NCBI RefSeq assembly: GCF_041807905.1
Contig: NZ_JBGVSA010000010.1
Span: 1-64,000 of the forward strand
Direction: 5' to 3'
From: JBGVSA01 sp041807905
GTDB taxonomy: Bacteria; Pseudomonadota; Gammaproteobacteria; Burkholderiales; Rhodocyclaceae
Length of the DNA stretch: 64,000 bases
Shown: positions 24,490-33,676 of the stretch, one piece after another
How the letters are laid out: every line of letters begins with the position of its first letter
Position numbering within the stretch: the stretch's first letter is position 1
Program-made: the position numbers and the translations under genes
Notes under the pieces: generated by a model
Told to the model about the DNA's origin: nothing
Databases searched by the model: none
Seen by the model: only the letters and a program-made list of their open reading frames with translations

Positions 24490-25634
24490 AAGTCATTTTT
24501 GGCGCCGACGCCATTCGCCCGCCACTGACGGGAGTTGGGCGCTACGCATGGGAGCTTGCCAAGCGATTGCCCGGTATCTCCGGCGTCGACGAAATACGTT
24601 ACCTACAAGACTATCGTGTCGGGTCTGCGTTGCCGGAGTTGCCCGGCGGCAACGGGATGGAGCCGATGCGCAGGATGCGTCGCGCGCTGTTGCGCAGTGA
24701 GGTGGTCGTAGAAACCTACCGGATCGTTTCGGCTTTCAGACAGTCGCGCGCATTGAAGTCATTCGATGGCTACGTTTATCACGGGCCGAACTTCTACCTG
24801 CCGCGCTGTCATCTGCCATGCATTTCGACCTTCCACGATCTGTCGATTTACAAATGGAGCGCTTGCCACCCGACTGAGCGGGTCCGCTATATGCAGAAAG
24901 AGTTGCCACTCGTTCTCAAGCGCGCCTCGCAATTGATTGCCGTTTCAGAGTTCACGCGCAGAGAGGTCATTGAGTTTTTTGGCTGGCCATCCGATCGCAT
25001 CCGCACGGTGCCGCTGGCAGCCTCGAGCGAGTTCCGCCCCCGGACCTCTGTCGAGACTCAGTCCATTCTTGGTCAGTATGCGCTGGCGCACGGCGCGTAC
25101 GCTTTCTACGCTGGCAGTATCGAGCCGCGCAAGAACGTCGACGTTCTCCTGTCGGCATACGAGAAGTTGCCCGAGGCAATCCGGCTTCGCTGGCCTTTGG
25201 TGCTGGCTGGCTACGCGGGGTGGGGCAGTGCGACAACCCATGCCCGCATCGACGCGGGCGCGCGGGCCGGTTGGGTCAAGTACCTGGGTTTTGTTCCAGA
25301 TGGGCATCTTCCCACTCTGTTCTCAGGTTCGCGTTTATTCTGCTTTCCATCCCTCTACGAGGGGTTTGGCTTGCCTGTGCTGGAAGCCATGGCGTCTGGC
25401 GTACCGGTGGTCTGCTCCAACGCTGCCTCTTTGCCTGAGGTGGCCGGAGACGCGTGCGGACAAGTCGACCCCGCCGACGTTGACGGGCTATGCACCCAAC
25501 TGAGCCAGGCGCTCGACGATGAATCGTGGCGATCGCTGGCGATTGCCCGGGGCTTGGAACGGGCGGCGCTTTTTTCGTGGGACCGTACTGCGACTGCGAC
25601 GGTCGAGGTCTATCGAGCGGCCGGCAGTTTGTGA
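24486..25634 (+). CDS. GT4 family glycosyltransferase
   Basis: A 382-residue GT-B enzyme. The N-terminus reads MKVIFGADAIRPPLTGVGRYAWEL, with the glycine loop of GT4 enzymes. The donor-binding half shows FYAGSIEPRKNVDVLL and the EX7E pair E292/E300 in EGFGLPVLE. Coupled to rmd by a 4-base overlap, it is a probable D-rhamnosyl- or mannosyltransferase. It is followed by a 148-base gap in which I see no gene. Confidence 0.88.
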   Translation: MKVIFGADAIRPPLTGVGRYAWELAKRLPGISGVDEIRYLQDYRVGSALPELPGGNGMEPMRRMRRALLRSEVVVETYRIVSAFRQSRALKSFDGYVYHGPNFYLPRCHLPCISTFHDLSIYKWSACHPTERVRYMQKELPLVLKRASQLIAVSEFTRREVIEFFGWPSDRIRTVPLAASSEFRPRTSVETQSILGQYALAHGAYAFYAGSIEPRKNVDVLLSAYEKLPEAIRLRWPLVLAGYAGWGSATTHARIDAGARAGWVKYLGFVPDGHLPTLFSGSRLFCFPSLYEGFGLPVLEAMASGVPVVCSNAASLPEVAGDACGQVDPADVDGLCTQLSQALDDESWRSLAIARGLERAALFSWDRTATATVEVYRAAGSL

Positions 25635-25782
25635 TGAGGAGACATCTGTCTGTAAGGGTTTGGCTGACTTTCCGCAATTCCCGTAGGCGTCATCATGTCG
25701 AATGTGCACCTGCACATAGGAATCATGGGTCGGAACCGGCCCGGCCGAGGGTGAATCTCCCTCTATTTACTGGGATTACGCC

Positions 25783-26973
25783 GTGAAAGTTCTTCACGTC
25801 TATCGCACGTACTACCCTGAAACCCAAGGTGGATTGCAGGAGGCCATCCGGCAGATCTGCCGTGGCCTGACGACCTGCGGGGTGCAGAGTTCAGTATTCA
25901 CGCTGGCCAAGAATTGCGAGCCGGCGAGGACGATGGTGGACGACTCTCCCGTGTGGCGCGCACGCAGCGCGGTTGAGATCGCGTCGTGCGACATGGGGTC
26001 GCCCGTAGCGATGATGGCATTCCGGAAGGCTGCGCGTGAGGCCGACGTCCTCAACTTCCACTATCCTTGGCCCTTCGGCGATCTGCTGGCTACCCTGGCG
26101 AACCCGGGAAAGCCCTACGTCATCACCTATCACTCGGACATCGTGCGCCAGCGCGTGGTCGAACCCATGTACTCGCCGCTGCGGGCATTGTTCTTCCGAG
26201 GAGCCAGCGCGATCGTGGCTACGTCGCCGACCTATGCGATGACGAGCACTTTTCTCGCGCGGCATCGCGAGAAAATCGAAATCATTCCGCTATGCCTCGA
26301 CGAGCAATCCCTGGCTGATCCCGTTTCCGGCGCAGTTGCGCGCTATGTTGCGCAACCGGACAGACCGTATTTCGTCTTCGTCGGTGTTCTGCGTTACTAC
26401 AAGGGACTGCATTTCCTGATCGAAGCCGCTCGCCAGACTGGATTGCAGGTGGTCATCGCCGGTGATGGTCCCGAGCGCGATCGCCTTGCTGCGCAGGCCG
26501 AAGGCTTGGGCAACGTGCGCTTCACGGGCTATATCGACGACGGCGACAAGGCGGCGCTGCTGCGCTCGGCGCGTGCGGTGGTATTTCCTTCACATCTGCG
26601 CGCAGAGGCTTTTGGAGTGACCTTGCTCGAAGGCGGCTTATGCGCCCGTCCGCTTATCTCGACCGAGATCGGAACCGGGACGTCTTATGTGAATCTGCAT
26701 GGCGTGACCGGCCTCGTCGTGCCTCCGGCCGATCCGGCTGCGCTGGCCAACGCCATGACGCAACTGGCGAACGACGCAGAACTGGCGCGTCGCATGGGCA
26801 TTGCAGCCCAGGAGCGCTGCCGCGATCTGTTCGGCATCCGGGAAGCAGGGGCACGATATGCTCGACTGTATGCCCGTACGCTGGGCGCTCGCCTGCCGGC
26901 CCGCCAGACCGGCGGTGCGCTCGAAGGGCGTACGCGGTCGATCAATCCGACAGTCGATTCCTCCATCAAGTAG
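25783..26973 (+). CDS. GT4 family glycosyltransferase (WbpZ/WbpY-like)
   Basis: A 396-residue protein starting at a GTG. MKVLHVYRTYYPETQGGLQE is the N-terminus style of A-band/common-antigen transferases such as WbpZ, which adds the first D-rhamnose or a mannose. The C-terminal half has FVGVLRYYKGLHFLIEA and an EX7E-type pair E275/E283 in EAFGVTLLE. With gmd-rmd next door a GDP-D-rhamnose or GDP-mannose donor is likely. The last ~25 residues are low-complexity, and the gene is followed by a 250-base gap. Confidence 0.85.
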   Translation: MKVLHVYRTYYPETQGGLQEAIRQICRGLTTCGVQSSVFTLAKNCEPARTMVDDSPVWRARSAVEIASCDMGSPVAMMAFRKAAREADVLNFHYPWPFGDLLATLANPGKPYVITYHSDIVRQRVVEPMYSPLRALFFRGASAIVATSPTYAMTSTFLARHREKIEIIPLCLDEQSLADPVSGAVARYVAQPDRPYFVFVGVLRYYKGLHFLIEAARQTGLQVVIAGDGPERDRLAAQAEGLGNVRFTGYIDDGDKAALLRSARAVVFPSHLRAEAFGVTLLEGGLCARPLISTEIGTGTSYVNLHGVTGLVVPPADPAALANAMTQLANDAELARRMGIAAQERCRDLFGIREAGARYARLYARTLGARLPARQTGGALEGRTRSINPTVDSSIK

Positions 26974-27133
26974 CAGAGCGCGAAGACGGCTGGTAGTGCC
27001 AAATGGGCACCGGCCCAGTCGGTTTGCCGACATCAAACGCCACCAGACCCTAAATGCCGACCGGCTTGCCGCTGGCCGGCCAGCATATTCATCAAGTGAT
27101 CGCAAACGCCCTTGGCTGATAGGGCAAACTGTG

Positions 27134-27152
27134 CCGCATGCCGGGCATGCGG
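27134..27152. repeat. 19-bp dyad next to a TACAAT box in the intergenic gap 26974-27223
   Basis: CCGCATGC (27134-27141) and GCATGCGG (27145-27152) are perfect inverted copies three bases apart. A TACAAT hexamer (27154-27159) follows and could be a -10 element 65 bases before the next gene; no clear -35 is seen, as the dyad would occupy the spacer. The rest of this 250-base gap shows no coding signal. This may be the promoter/operator for the right-hand block that ends in wbpM. Confidence 0.4.
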
Positions 27153-27223
27153 ATACAATGTGCGGCTGTCTTCCGATTCTCGCGCCACCGGGTCATTCAT
27201 GACACCCGGGGCGTTGGCCCGAT

Positions 27224-28036
27224 ATGCCGCCCGCTACGGAGTCTGCTCTACTCGCCGTCACCATCGTCCTGTTCCGGCCACACGCTGGGCATTTGAGAAC
27301 GACCCTGATGTCCTTGCGACAGGCCATTGCACGCCTGCCGGGACGCGTCCAGTTGATTCTCGTAGACAACGGTGGCGGTGCTGCCGTGGTGTCGCGCGAA
27401 GAATTGGAGCAAGACTTCCCGGGCGTCACATGGATCGGTGGGCAGGGCAATGTCGGCTTCGGCGCGGGGCACAATCTTGGTTTGCGCAGCATTCAGGCGC
27501 CCTATGTGCTGGTGCTCAATCCCGATGTTCTCCTGGACGAGGAATCCCTCGCCCGCGCGCTGGCCTTCATGGAAACAAACCCCCGCTGCGCCTTGCTCAG
27601 CCCAGCCGTGCTGGAGGTTGACGGCTCGCGCCAGTACCTCTGCAAGCGCTTTCCGTCGGTGTTCGACCTCTTCCTGCGAGGGATCGCGCCGGAATGGCTC
27701 CGCAGCTTCTTTGCGCGGCGGATGGCACACTACGAGATGCGTGATCTCGTTGGCGACACGGTCCTGTGGGATCCGCCCATCGTCAGCGGATGCTTCATGC
27801 TCTTCCGCAAGGAGGCATTCGATCGCGTAGGTGGGTTCGACGAAAGCTTCTTCCTGTATTTCGAAGATTTCGATATCAGCCTGCGAACGGCCAGGATCGA
27901 TCGCCTGGCCTATGTGCCGGACGTCCGCATCATGCACCACGGCGGCGATGCGGCAAGCAAGGGCTGGCGTCACATCAGGCTGTTCGTCAGCTCCGCGCTG
28001 CGCTTTTTCCGTATCCACGGATGGAAGTGGGTGTGA
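27224..28036 (+). CDS. GT2 family glycosyltransferase (rhamnosyltransferase-like)
   Basis: A 270-residue GT2 enzyme of the WbbL/rhamnosyl type. It has VTIVLFRPH, LILVDNGGG, the donor-binding VLNPDVLLDEESL and the acceptor-side block ESFFLYFEDFDISLR that typifies rhamnosyltransferases. No strong ribosome-binding site precedes the ATG. It begins a block GT2-SDR-WbpL-WbpM with overlapping ends, so it may add a sugar onto the primer made by the WbpL-like enzyme. No transmembrane spans are evident. Confidence 0.88.
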   Translation: MPPATESALLAVTIVLFRPHAGHLRTTLMSLRQAIARLPGRVQLILVDNGGGAAVVSREELEQDFPGVTWIGGQGNVGFGAGHNLGLRSIQAPYVLVLNPDVLLDEESLARALAFMETNPRCALLSPAVLEVDGSRQYLCKRFPSVFDLFLRGIAPEWLRSFFARRMAHYEMRDLVGDTVLWDPPIVSGCFMLFRKEAFDRVGGFDESFFLYFEDFDISLRTARIDRLAYVPDVRIMHHGGDAASKGWRHIRLFVSSALRFFRIHGWKWV

Positions 28037-28992
28037 GCATTCTCATCACTGGCGCAGATGGTTTCATCGGCACGCACCTTGCCGGCCGTCTGGCCGATCG
28101 ACAGCCGCGCCTGCTGGTACGACGAAATGCCGACGGGGTTCGCCGCGTGACGGGCGATGTCACCGACAACGCGTCGCTGGCGCGCGCCTGCGAAGGCATC
28201 CATACGGTTTTCCACTGTGCGGGCCATGCGCACGCCTTCAAATCGCGCGGCGAGGCTGAGGCGCGACGGCAGTGGGCGGTCAATTTCGAAGGCACACGCA
28301 ATCTCATCGAAGCCGCTGGCACTGCAGGTGTGTCGCGCTTTGTTCATCTTTCCAGCGTCAAGGCAATGGCCGAACCGGGCGAGGCCTGTGTCGATGAAAC
28401 CTGGCCCGGGGAACCCGACAGCGATTACGGGCGGGCCAAGCGAGCCGCCGAAACATGCGTGACCGAACGCTCCGAACATTTCGGCATGCAATCAGTGAAT
28501 CTGCGCTTGGCGATGGTGTATGGCCCGGGCGGACGGGGCAATCTTGAACGCATGATTGCGCTGGTCGGCCGAGGCGTGTTTCCGCTTCTGCCAGAAACCG
28601 GCAATCGTCGTTCGCTCGTCTACGTTGGCGATCTGGTCGACGCCATCCTGCTGGCCGGCGAACACGCACAGGCGCGTGGGACCTACATCGTTGCCGATCC
28701 GCGCGCCTATTCCGGCCGCCAGATTCTTGATGCGGTTCGCGTGGCGGCGGGGAGACCCGCGCGCACGTGGCAAGTGCCGCGCTACGCCATGGAGGCCGCC
28801 GCTGCAGCGGGTGACATCCTCTCGCGCTTGACGGGTCGCCCGATGCCGCTGACCCGCGAGTCGCTCGGCAAGCTGCTCGGCTCGGCATGCTATGACTCCG
28901 GACGAATCCAGCGTGAGCTGGGATGGCAACCGCGCACTTCCCTCGCCGAGGGGCTGGCTGCATGCGTGGCCAGCAACGACAGGAACAAATGA
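28033..28992 (+). CDS. NAD-dependent epimerase/dehydratase (UDP-sugar C4 reductase/epimerase-like)
   Basis: Start set at the GTG at 28033, overlapping the upstream stop as GTGA (319 residues, MSILITGADGFIG); the in-frame ATG at 28021 adds four residues and is possible. A longer in-frame ORF from 27766 runs inside the GT2 gene and is rejected. Visible features are TGADGFIG for NAD binding, LSSVKAM with the catalytic serine, and YGRAK as the YX3K pair. Genes in this position next to wbpL/wbpM usually act on UDP-4-keto-6-deoxy-GlcNAc to give a UDP-QuiNAc/FucNAc-type donor, which fits the WbpM-like dehydratase downstream. Confidence 0.82.
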   Translation: MSILITGADGFIGTHLAGRLADRQPRLLVRRNADGVRRVTGDVTDNASLARACEGIHTVFHCAGHAHAFKSRGEAEARRQWAVNFEGTRNLIEAAGTAGVSRFVHLSSVKAMAEPGEACVDETWPGEPDSDYGRAKRAAETCVTERSEHFGMQSVNLRLAMVYGPGGRGNLERMIALVGRGVFPLLPETGNRRSLVYVGDLVDAILLAGEHAQARGTYIVADPRAYSGRQILDAVRVAAGRPARTWQVPRYAMEAAAAAGDILSRLTGRPMPLTRESLGKLLGSACYDSGRIQRELGWQPRTSLAEGLAACVASNDRNK

Positions 28993-29981
28993 TGATTCTT
29001 GCATGGTCTGTCGCGGCCCTTTTCTTGAGCGCACTGGTCGTTGGCGTGCTCTTGCGAACAGGTCTGGCGTGGCGCATCGCCACCGACCATCCGAATGCAC
29101 GGTCAATGCATACGCGCGTGACGCCGCGCGTCGGCGGCCTGGGCGTCATGGCGGCGGTGCTGCTGGCGGTTGCGCTGGCGCCGGCCGACCTTACGACGCG
29201 TGTGCTGGGCGCCCTGGCCCTCGGGCTGTGCGTCATGTCGCTGATCGATGATCGGCACGGTCTGCCCGTGCGCCTGCGCTTTGGTGCTCACTGCCTGACG
29301 GCGGCATTGGCCGTGTGGGGGACGGGGATGTACCACATGGGGTGGGCGTGGGCGTTTGCCGCAGGGTTGGTCTGCGTATGGATGACGAACCTCTACAATT
29401 TCATGGACGGGTCGGACGGCATGGCGGGTGGCATGGCCCTGATCGGATTTGGCGCGCTGGCCGTTGCGGCACCGTCCGCTGGAATCGGCACGATGGCCGC
29501 CATGACAGCCTGCGGTGCGCTGGGCTTTCTGTATTTCAACTGGCATCCGGCACGGATATTCATGGGTGATTGCGGTTCCGTCCCGCTGGGTTTCCTCGCG
29601 GCGGCATTGGGAATGCATGGCGTGGCAGGCGGGGCCTGGCCCTGGTGGTTTGCGCCATGGGTTTTCTCACCCTTCATCATGGATGCGACCGCTACATTGG
29701 TTCGCCGGGGATTGCGCGGTGAGCGCGTGTGGCAGGCGCATCGCGAGCACTACTACCAGCGGGCGATCCGCATGGGCGCGGGCCACGCGCGCGTGGCCGC
29801 GGGGTGGTATGCGGCCATGCTGGTGGCGGCCGCTACGGCGCTGCATGCGCTCAGCCATGGGAGCGCCCAATTGGCATTCGCGTTGGCGGGCATCGTCACG
29901 GCGATCTTCGTGATCGTTGCGCTGGCAATCGACATCCGCTGGCGCCGTCATCAGTCAAAGCAGGACACGACACATGCGTAA
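28989..29981 (+). CDS. wbpL: Undecaprenyl-phosphate glycosyl-1-phosphate transferase (WbpL/WecA-like)
   Basis: Start set at the ATG at 28989 (ATGA overlap with the SDR), giving 330 residues and about ten membrane spans. The MraY/WecA-superfamily motifs are in order: DHPNARSMHTRVTPRVGG, LIDDRHGLPVRLRF, NLYNFMDGSDGMAGG, HPARIFMGDCGSVPLGF and the C-terminal HREHYYQRA histidine motif. It starts O-antigen synthesis by placing a HexNAc-type sugar phosphate on undecaprenyl phosphate at the inner membrane. In P. aeruginosa the same protein primes both A-band and B-band chains, so here it probably primes the ABC-exported polymer. Confidence 0.92.
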   Translation: MMILAWSVAALFLSALVVGVLLRTGLAWRIATDHPNARSMHTRVTPRVGGLGVMAAVLLAVALAPADLTTRVLGALALGLCVMSLIDDRHGLPVRLRFGAHCLTAALAVWGTGMYHMGWAWAFAAGLVCVWMTNLYNFMDGSDGMAGGMALIGFGALAVAAPSAGIGTMAAMTACGALGFLYFNWHPARIFMGDCGSVPLGFLAAALGMHGVAGGAWPWWFAPWVFSPFIMDATATLVRRGLRGERVWQAHREHYYQRAIRMGAGHARVAAGWYAAMLVAAATALHALSHGSAQLAFALAGIVTAIFVIVALAIDIRWRRHQSKQDTTHA

Positions 29982-31851
29982 CATCGATGCACGCCTGCGC
30001 TCGCTCATCGTCGCCTTGTTCGATGTGCTGGCGGTCGCCGTATGCTGGCTCGCGGCCTATGTGCTGCGGTTCAACTTCACGGTGCCGGAGGACTTCCTCG
30101 CATCGGGCCTGGTGGCACTGCTCTGGGTGCTGCCGATCCATGCCGTACTGTTCCGCGTGTTGGGGCTCTATCGGGGCATCTGGCTATTCGCCAGCCTTCC
30201 CGACCTCATGCGCATCCTCAAGGCGATCGGTCTCTCGGCGGTGCTGGTCGTCGTGGGCGCCATGATGGCGGGCCTGAATCCGCCCGTGCCACGCTCGGTG
30301 TTCGTGATCGCCCCCATCTTGCTATTGCTTGCGATGGGCGGCAGCCGCGCGGCATACCGTGTGTGGCGAGAGCGTCAGCGCTACGGCGCGTTGATGGCGG
30401 CGGGCAAGCCTGTGTTGCTCATCGGCGCCGGCAGCGCAGGCATGAATGTGGCGCGCGAATTGCGGCGCAGCGCGGAGTGGCGACTCGTTGCCGTGCTGGA
30501 CGACAATCCGAACAAGCATGGCCGCGAGCTGCTCGGCTACAAGGTGGTCGGCGGGATCGACGAACTGGAGCACTGGGCGGGTGTCTTCAAGGCCCGGCAT
30601 GCGATCGTCGCGATGCCGTCGGCGACGCCAGCGCAACAGAAGCGGGCGTTGGTCGCATGCATGGAGGCTCATGTCAAAGCGCAGGTCGTACGGCGCATCG
30701 GCGACATGATGAGCAAGGATGCGGGCGCGGTGGCGCTGCGCGAGGTGGAACTCGAAGATCTGCTCGGCCGCGACCCGGTACGCATCGATTCGGCGCCGAT
30801 CGGCGAGATGTTGCAGGGGCGCTGCGTCCTCGTGACCGGAGCAGGCGGGTCGATCGGCTCCGAACTGTGTCGGCAGATCGCGCGCTATGCGCCCGATCGC
30901 ATCGTTGCCTACGAGGCCAACGAGTACGCGCTGTATCGTCTTGTCGAAGACTGCAACGAGCAATTCCCCGATGTGAAAGTGATCGCGGTGACGGGTGATG
31001 TGCGCCACGAAACATGGCTGGACGCCGTGTTCGCGCAGCACAAGCCCGACATCGTCTTCCATGCGGCCGCCTACAAGCACGTGCCGATGATGGAAGAAGA
31101 CAACGCCTGGCAGGCGCTGCGCAACAACGTGCTGGGCACGTGGCGAGTGGGGCGCGCGGCGGTGCGCCACGGCGTGCCGCGCTTTGTCATGGTGTCGACA
31201 GACAAGGCCGTGAACCCGACCAACGTCATGGGGGCGAGCAAACGGCTCGCCGAGATGCTATGCCAGCACTTGCAGCGAGGCGCGAGCGGTACTCGCTTCG
31301 AGTGCGTGCGCTTCGGCAATGTGCTGGGCAGCGCCGGCAGCGTGGTACCCAAGTTCCAGGCACAGATCGCACGTGGCGGCCCCGTGACAGTGACGCACCC
31401 GGAGATCACGCGTTACTTCATGTCGATTCCGGAAGCCTGTCAGTTGGTGCTGCAGGCTGCAACGATGGGCGAAGGTGGCGAGATCTTCGTACTCGACATG
31501 GGCGAGCCGGTGAAGATCGTTGATCTTGCGCGCGTACTGATTGCACTGTCCGGTGCGACCGAAGAACAGATTCCGATCGCGTTCTCCGGGTTGCGACCTG
31601 GCGAAAAGCTCTATGAAGAATTGCTGGCCGACGACGAGCATACCCGGCCCACGCACCATCCAAAGCTGCGCATTGCCAAGGCGCGCGAGGCGGATGCCGG
31701 CCGCGTCGCCGAGATCATCGATTGGCTGGAGCGCGACGTTGTACGCACGCAGTACGAGGTCAAGCGCGAACTGCGCCGCTGGGTGCCCGAATACCAACCG
31801 CCGGCGGCTCAACTGATCGACCTCGCCGCGCAGGGCCGTCGCAAGGCATGA
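29974..31851 (+). CDS. wbpM: Membrane-anchored UDP-HexNAc 4,6-dehydratase (WbpM/CapD family)
   Basis: Start set at the ATG at 29974, overlapping the wbpL end by 8 bases (625 residues). Four N-terminal spans are followed by an ancestral Rossmann domain (LIGAGSAGMNVAREL) and the catalytic SDR domain (VTGAGGSIGSELCRQ). The active site reads VSTDKAVNPTNVMGASK: the tyrosine of the usual YX3K pair is methionine (M419, K423), the S-M-K variant known for WbpM-size enzymes. It converts UDP-GlcNAc to UDP-4-keto-6-deoxy-GlcNAc, the precursor of QuiNAc/FucNAc, and closes the O-antigen locus. Confidence 0.93.
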   Translation: MRNIDARLRSLIVALFDVLAVAVCWLAAYVLRFNFTVPEDFLASGLVALLWVLPIHAVLFRVLGLYRGIWLFASLPDLMRILKAIGLSAVLVVVGAMMAGLNPPVPRSVFVIAPILLLLAMGGSRAAYRVWRERQRYGALMAAGKPVLLIGAGSAGMNVARELRRSAEWRLVAVLDDNPNKHGRELLGYKVVGGIDELEHWAGVFKARHAIVAMPSATPAQQKRALVACMEAHVKAQVVRRIGDMMSKDAGAVALREVELEDLLGRDPVRIDSAPIGEMLQGRCVLVTGAGGSIGSELCRQIARYAPDRIVAYEANEYALYRLVEDCNEQFPDVKVIAVTGDVRHETWLDAVFAQHKPDIVFHAAAYKHVPMMEEDNAWQALRNNVLGTWRVGRAAVRHGVPRFVMVSTDKAVNPTNVMGASKRLAEMLCQHLQRGASGTRFECVRFGNVLGSAGSVVPKFQAQIARGGPVTVTHPEITRYFMSIPEACQLVLQAATMGEGGEIFVLDMGEPVKIVDLARVLIALSGATEEQIPIAFSGLRPGEKLYEELLADDEHTRPTHHPKLRIAKAREADAGRVAEIIDWLERDVVRTQYEVKRELRRWVPEYQPPAAQLIDLAAQGRRKA

Positions 31852-31938
31852 GGCGCAGCGCGCATTGGAGTCGCTTCGTCGCCATTCGGCGTGGCTCGTG
31901 ACGTTTCATTGTGTTCTAGGTTCTAAGGAGTCACGGGG

Positions 31939-32766
31939 ATGGCGACCTGGGTTGTCGGTGATCTGCAAGGCTGTCTCGATCCGCTCGAACAATTGCTCGA
32001 GCAAGTGCGCTTCGATCCATCGTGCGACGCGCTGTGGCTGGTTGGCGATCTCGTCAATCGTGGCCCGCAGTCGGTGGAGACGCTGCGCTTCGTGCGCGAT
32101 CTGGGCGATGCCGCTGTCGTGGTCCTCGGCAATCACGATCTGGCGTTGCTCGCCGCCGCTGCCAACCTGCCGGCGCGCCCCGGCTCCGCCGAGACGGCGC
32201 ATGCCGTTTTCGACGCCTCCGATGCCGTCGAACTGCTCGACTGGCTGCGTACGCGCCGCATGCTGTACGCCGACAAGGGCTACGTGATGGTCCATGCGGG
32301 GCTCCTGCCGCAATGGTCCGTGGAGCGGGCGCAGCAGCTCGCCGGCGAGGTCGAAGCCATGTTGCGTGGCGCGCAGTGGGTGGAGTTCCTGAACAACATG
32401 TTCGGCAACGCGCCGGAGGCCTGGTCCGATTCACTCATTGGGTGGGACCGGCTGCGCGTGATCGTCAACGCCATGACGCGTATGCGCTTCGTTCGGCCGG
32501 ATGGCAGCATGAACATGAAGCAGAAGGGGGCGCCGGAAAACGCACCGGATGGCCTCAAAGCGTGGTTTGACGTGCAGGAGCCAGCCTGGCGCACCCACAC
32601 CGTGCTGTGCGGCCATTGGTCGGCATTGGGGTATCGTCAGACCGACCGTGTCATTGCGCTGGACTCGGGATGCGTGTGGGGCGGTTGCCTCACCGCGTTG
32701 CGCCTGGAGGACCGTGCAGTCGCGCAGTTGCGCTGCCCCTCGTATCAGCAGCCCGGCGCCGACTGA
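31939..32766 (+). CDS. apaH: Symmetrical bis(5'-nucleosyl)-tetraphosphatase
   Basis: A 275-residue phosphoprotein-phosphatase-fold enzyme that splits Ap4A into two ADP. It shows the metal-site motifs GDLQGCLDPLEQLL (7-20), GDLVNRGPQS, and GNHD, with the later histidine motifs in VMVHAGLLPQW and CGHWSALG. AAGGAG precedes the ATG. It is convergent with, and overlaps by 22 bases, the acyltransferase gene on the other strand, with no terminator between them. Confidence 0.95.
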   Translation: MATWVVGDLQGCLDPLEQLLEQVRFDPSCDALWLVGDLVNRGPQSVETLRFVRDLGDAAVVVLGNHDLALLAAAANLPARPGSAETAHAVFDASDAVELLDWLRTRRMLYADKGYVMVHAGLLPQWSVERAQQLAGEVEAMLRGAQWVEFLNNMFGNAPEAWSDSLIGWDRLRVIVNAMTRMRFVRPDGSMNMKQKGAPENAPDGLKAWFDVQEPAWRTHTVLCGHWSALGYRQTDRVIALDSGCVWGGCLTALRLEDRAVAQLRCPSYQQPGAD

Positions 32767-33593
32767 AGCGCGACGTTCTCTTCCGCGTCCAGAGGGGAAT
32801 ACTCATCCGCGGGCCCTTCGCTTTCCCCAACGACATCCGCCGTGTCTGAAGCCACGCCCAGCGCGACGGCCAGCATCCGGTGGCTTTGTACGGCCAACTC
32901 ACGGCGGTCCAGGTTGGCGGGCAGCAACGGAAGACCTTCTACGGTGGCGAAAAGATCGTCGGCCTGCGCGATCGCGCGCATGCATTCACCAAACGTGATG
33001 TCGCCGTCATACGCGGGTGCCGGATGGCGAGCGCCATCGGCATTCACGTAGCGCAGCGCCAAGGGCGCCACGGCGGCGCTTTCGGCTGCGGTCTGGAAGA
33101 GGGCTGCGCGGAAGGGCAGCAACTGACTGCCGTCGGTGGTGGTGCCTTCGGGGAAGAACACGATGCGCTCGCCCGCCTGCAGGCGTTGTGAGATCACTTC
33201 GCCCGTGCGTACCGCCGCCGCACGGCTGCCGCGCTCAATGAAGACCGTGCCGGTGTGTTCCACCAGCCAGCCGATGATCGGCCATCCCCGCACGTCGTCC
33301 TTGCAGACGAAAGTTGTCGGCGTCAGCGCGTTGATGACGAAGATGTCGATCCACGAAATGTGATTGCTCACGACCAGCGAGCCCGGCGGCAGGTCGATGG
33401 ATTCCTGGCGTAGCCTGATGCCAAGGATGTCCACCAGTTTGCGCGCCCAACGCTGTTTGACGGCGCGGCGGCGCTCAGGGCTCAGAAACGGGAAGACGAA
33501 CTGCACCGTCCCCAGCCCGCGGGCGAGGTGGCAACCCACGCGCAGCATGCGCCAGTTGGCACGCAGCCGTCTCTGGAATGAGAGTTGTGACAC
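32745..33593 (-). CDS. PlsC-family 1-acyl-glycerol-3-phosphate acyltransferase, candidate OlsA
   Basis: A 282-residue protein starting at a GTG (33593) without a clear ribosome-binding site; an ATG 15 codons in is possible. The acyltransferase motif HX4D is seen as H78-D83 in NHISWID, and FPEGTTTDGS is the second PlsC block. It transfers an acyl chain from acyl-ACP to a lyso-lipid at the inner membrane. Because it lies directly downstream of an OlsB-like gene on the same strand, lyso-ornithine-lipid acylation (OlsA) is as likely as phosphatidic acid synthesis. Its 3' end overlaps apaH. Confidence 0.85.
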   Translation of the reverse strand: MSQLSFQRRLRANWRMLRVGCHLARGLGTVQFVFPFLSPERRRAVKQRWARKLVDILGIRLRQESIDLPPGSLVVSNHISWIDIFVINALTPTTFVCKDDVRGWPIIGWLVEHTGTVFIERGSRAAAVRTGEVISQRLQAGERIVFFPEGTTTDGSQLLPFRAALFQTAAESAAVAPLALRYVNADGARHPAPAYDGDITFGECMRAIAQADDLFATVEGLPLLPANLDRRELAVQSHRMLAVALGVASDTADVVGESEGPADEYSPLDAEENVALQSAPGC

Positions 33594-33676
33594 GTTGTTG
33601 TAGTGGCTACTGACGATACGGCCCGGCGGCCAGCGAAGACGCAGTATAAACCGCGTCTGCCAGCCGCCGGTCGGCC

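Noticed and set aside
25635..25782. Gene fragment in the gap between two GT4 genes
   Set aside because: No frame gives sequence resembling a known family, and stop codons interrupt all readings of useful length.
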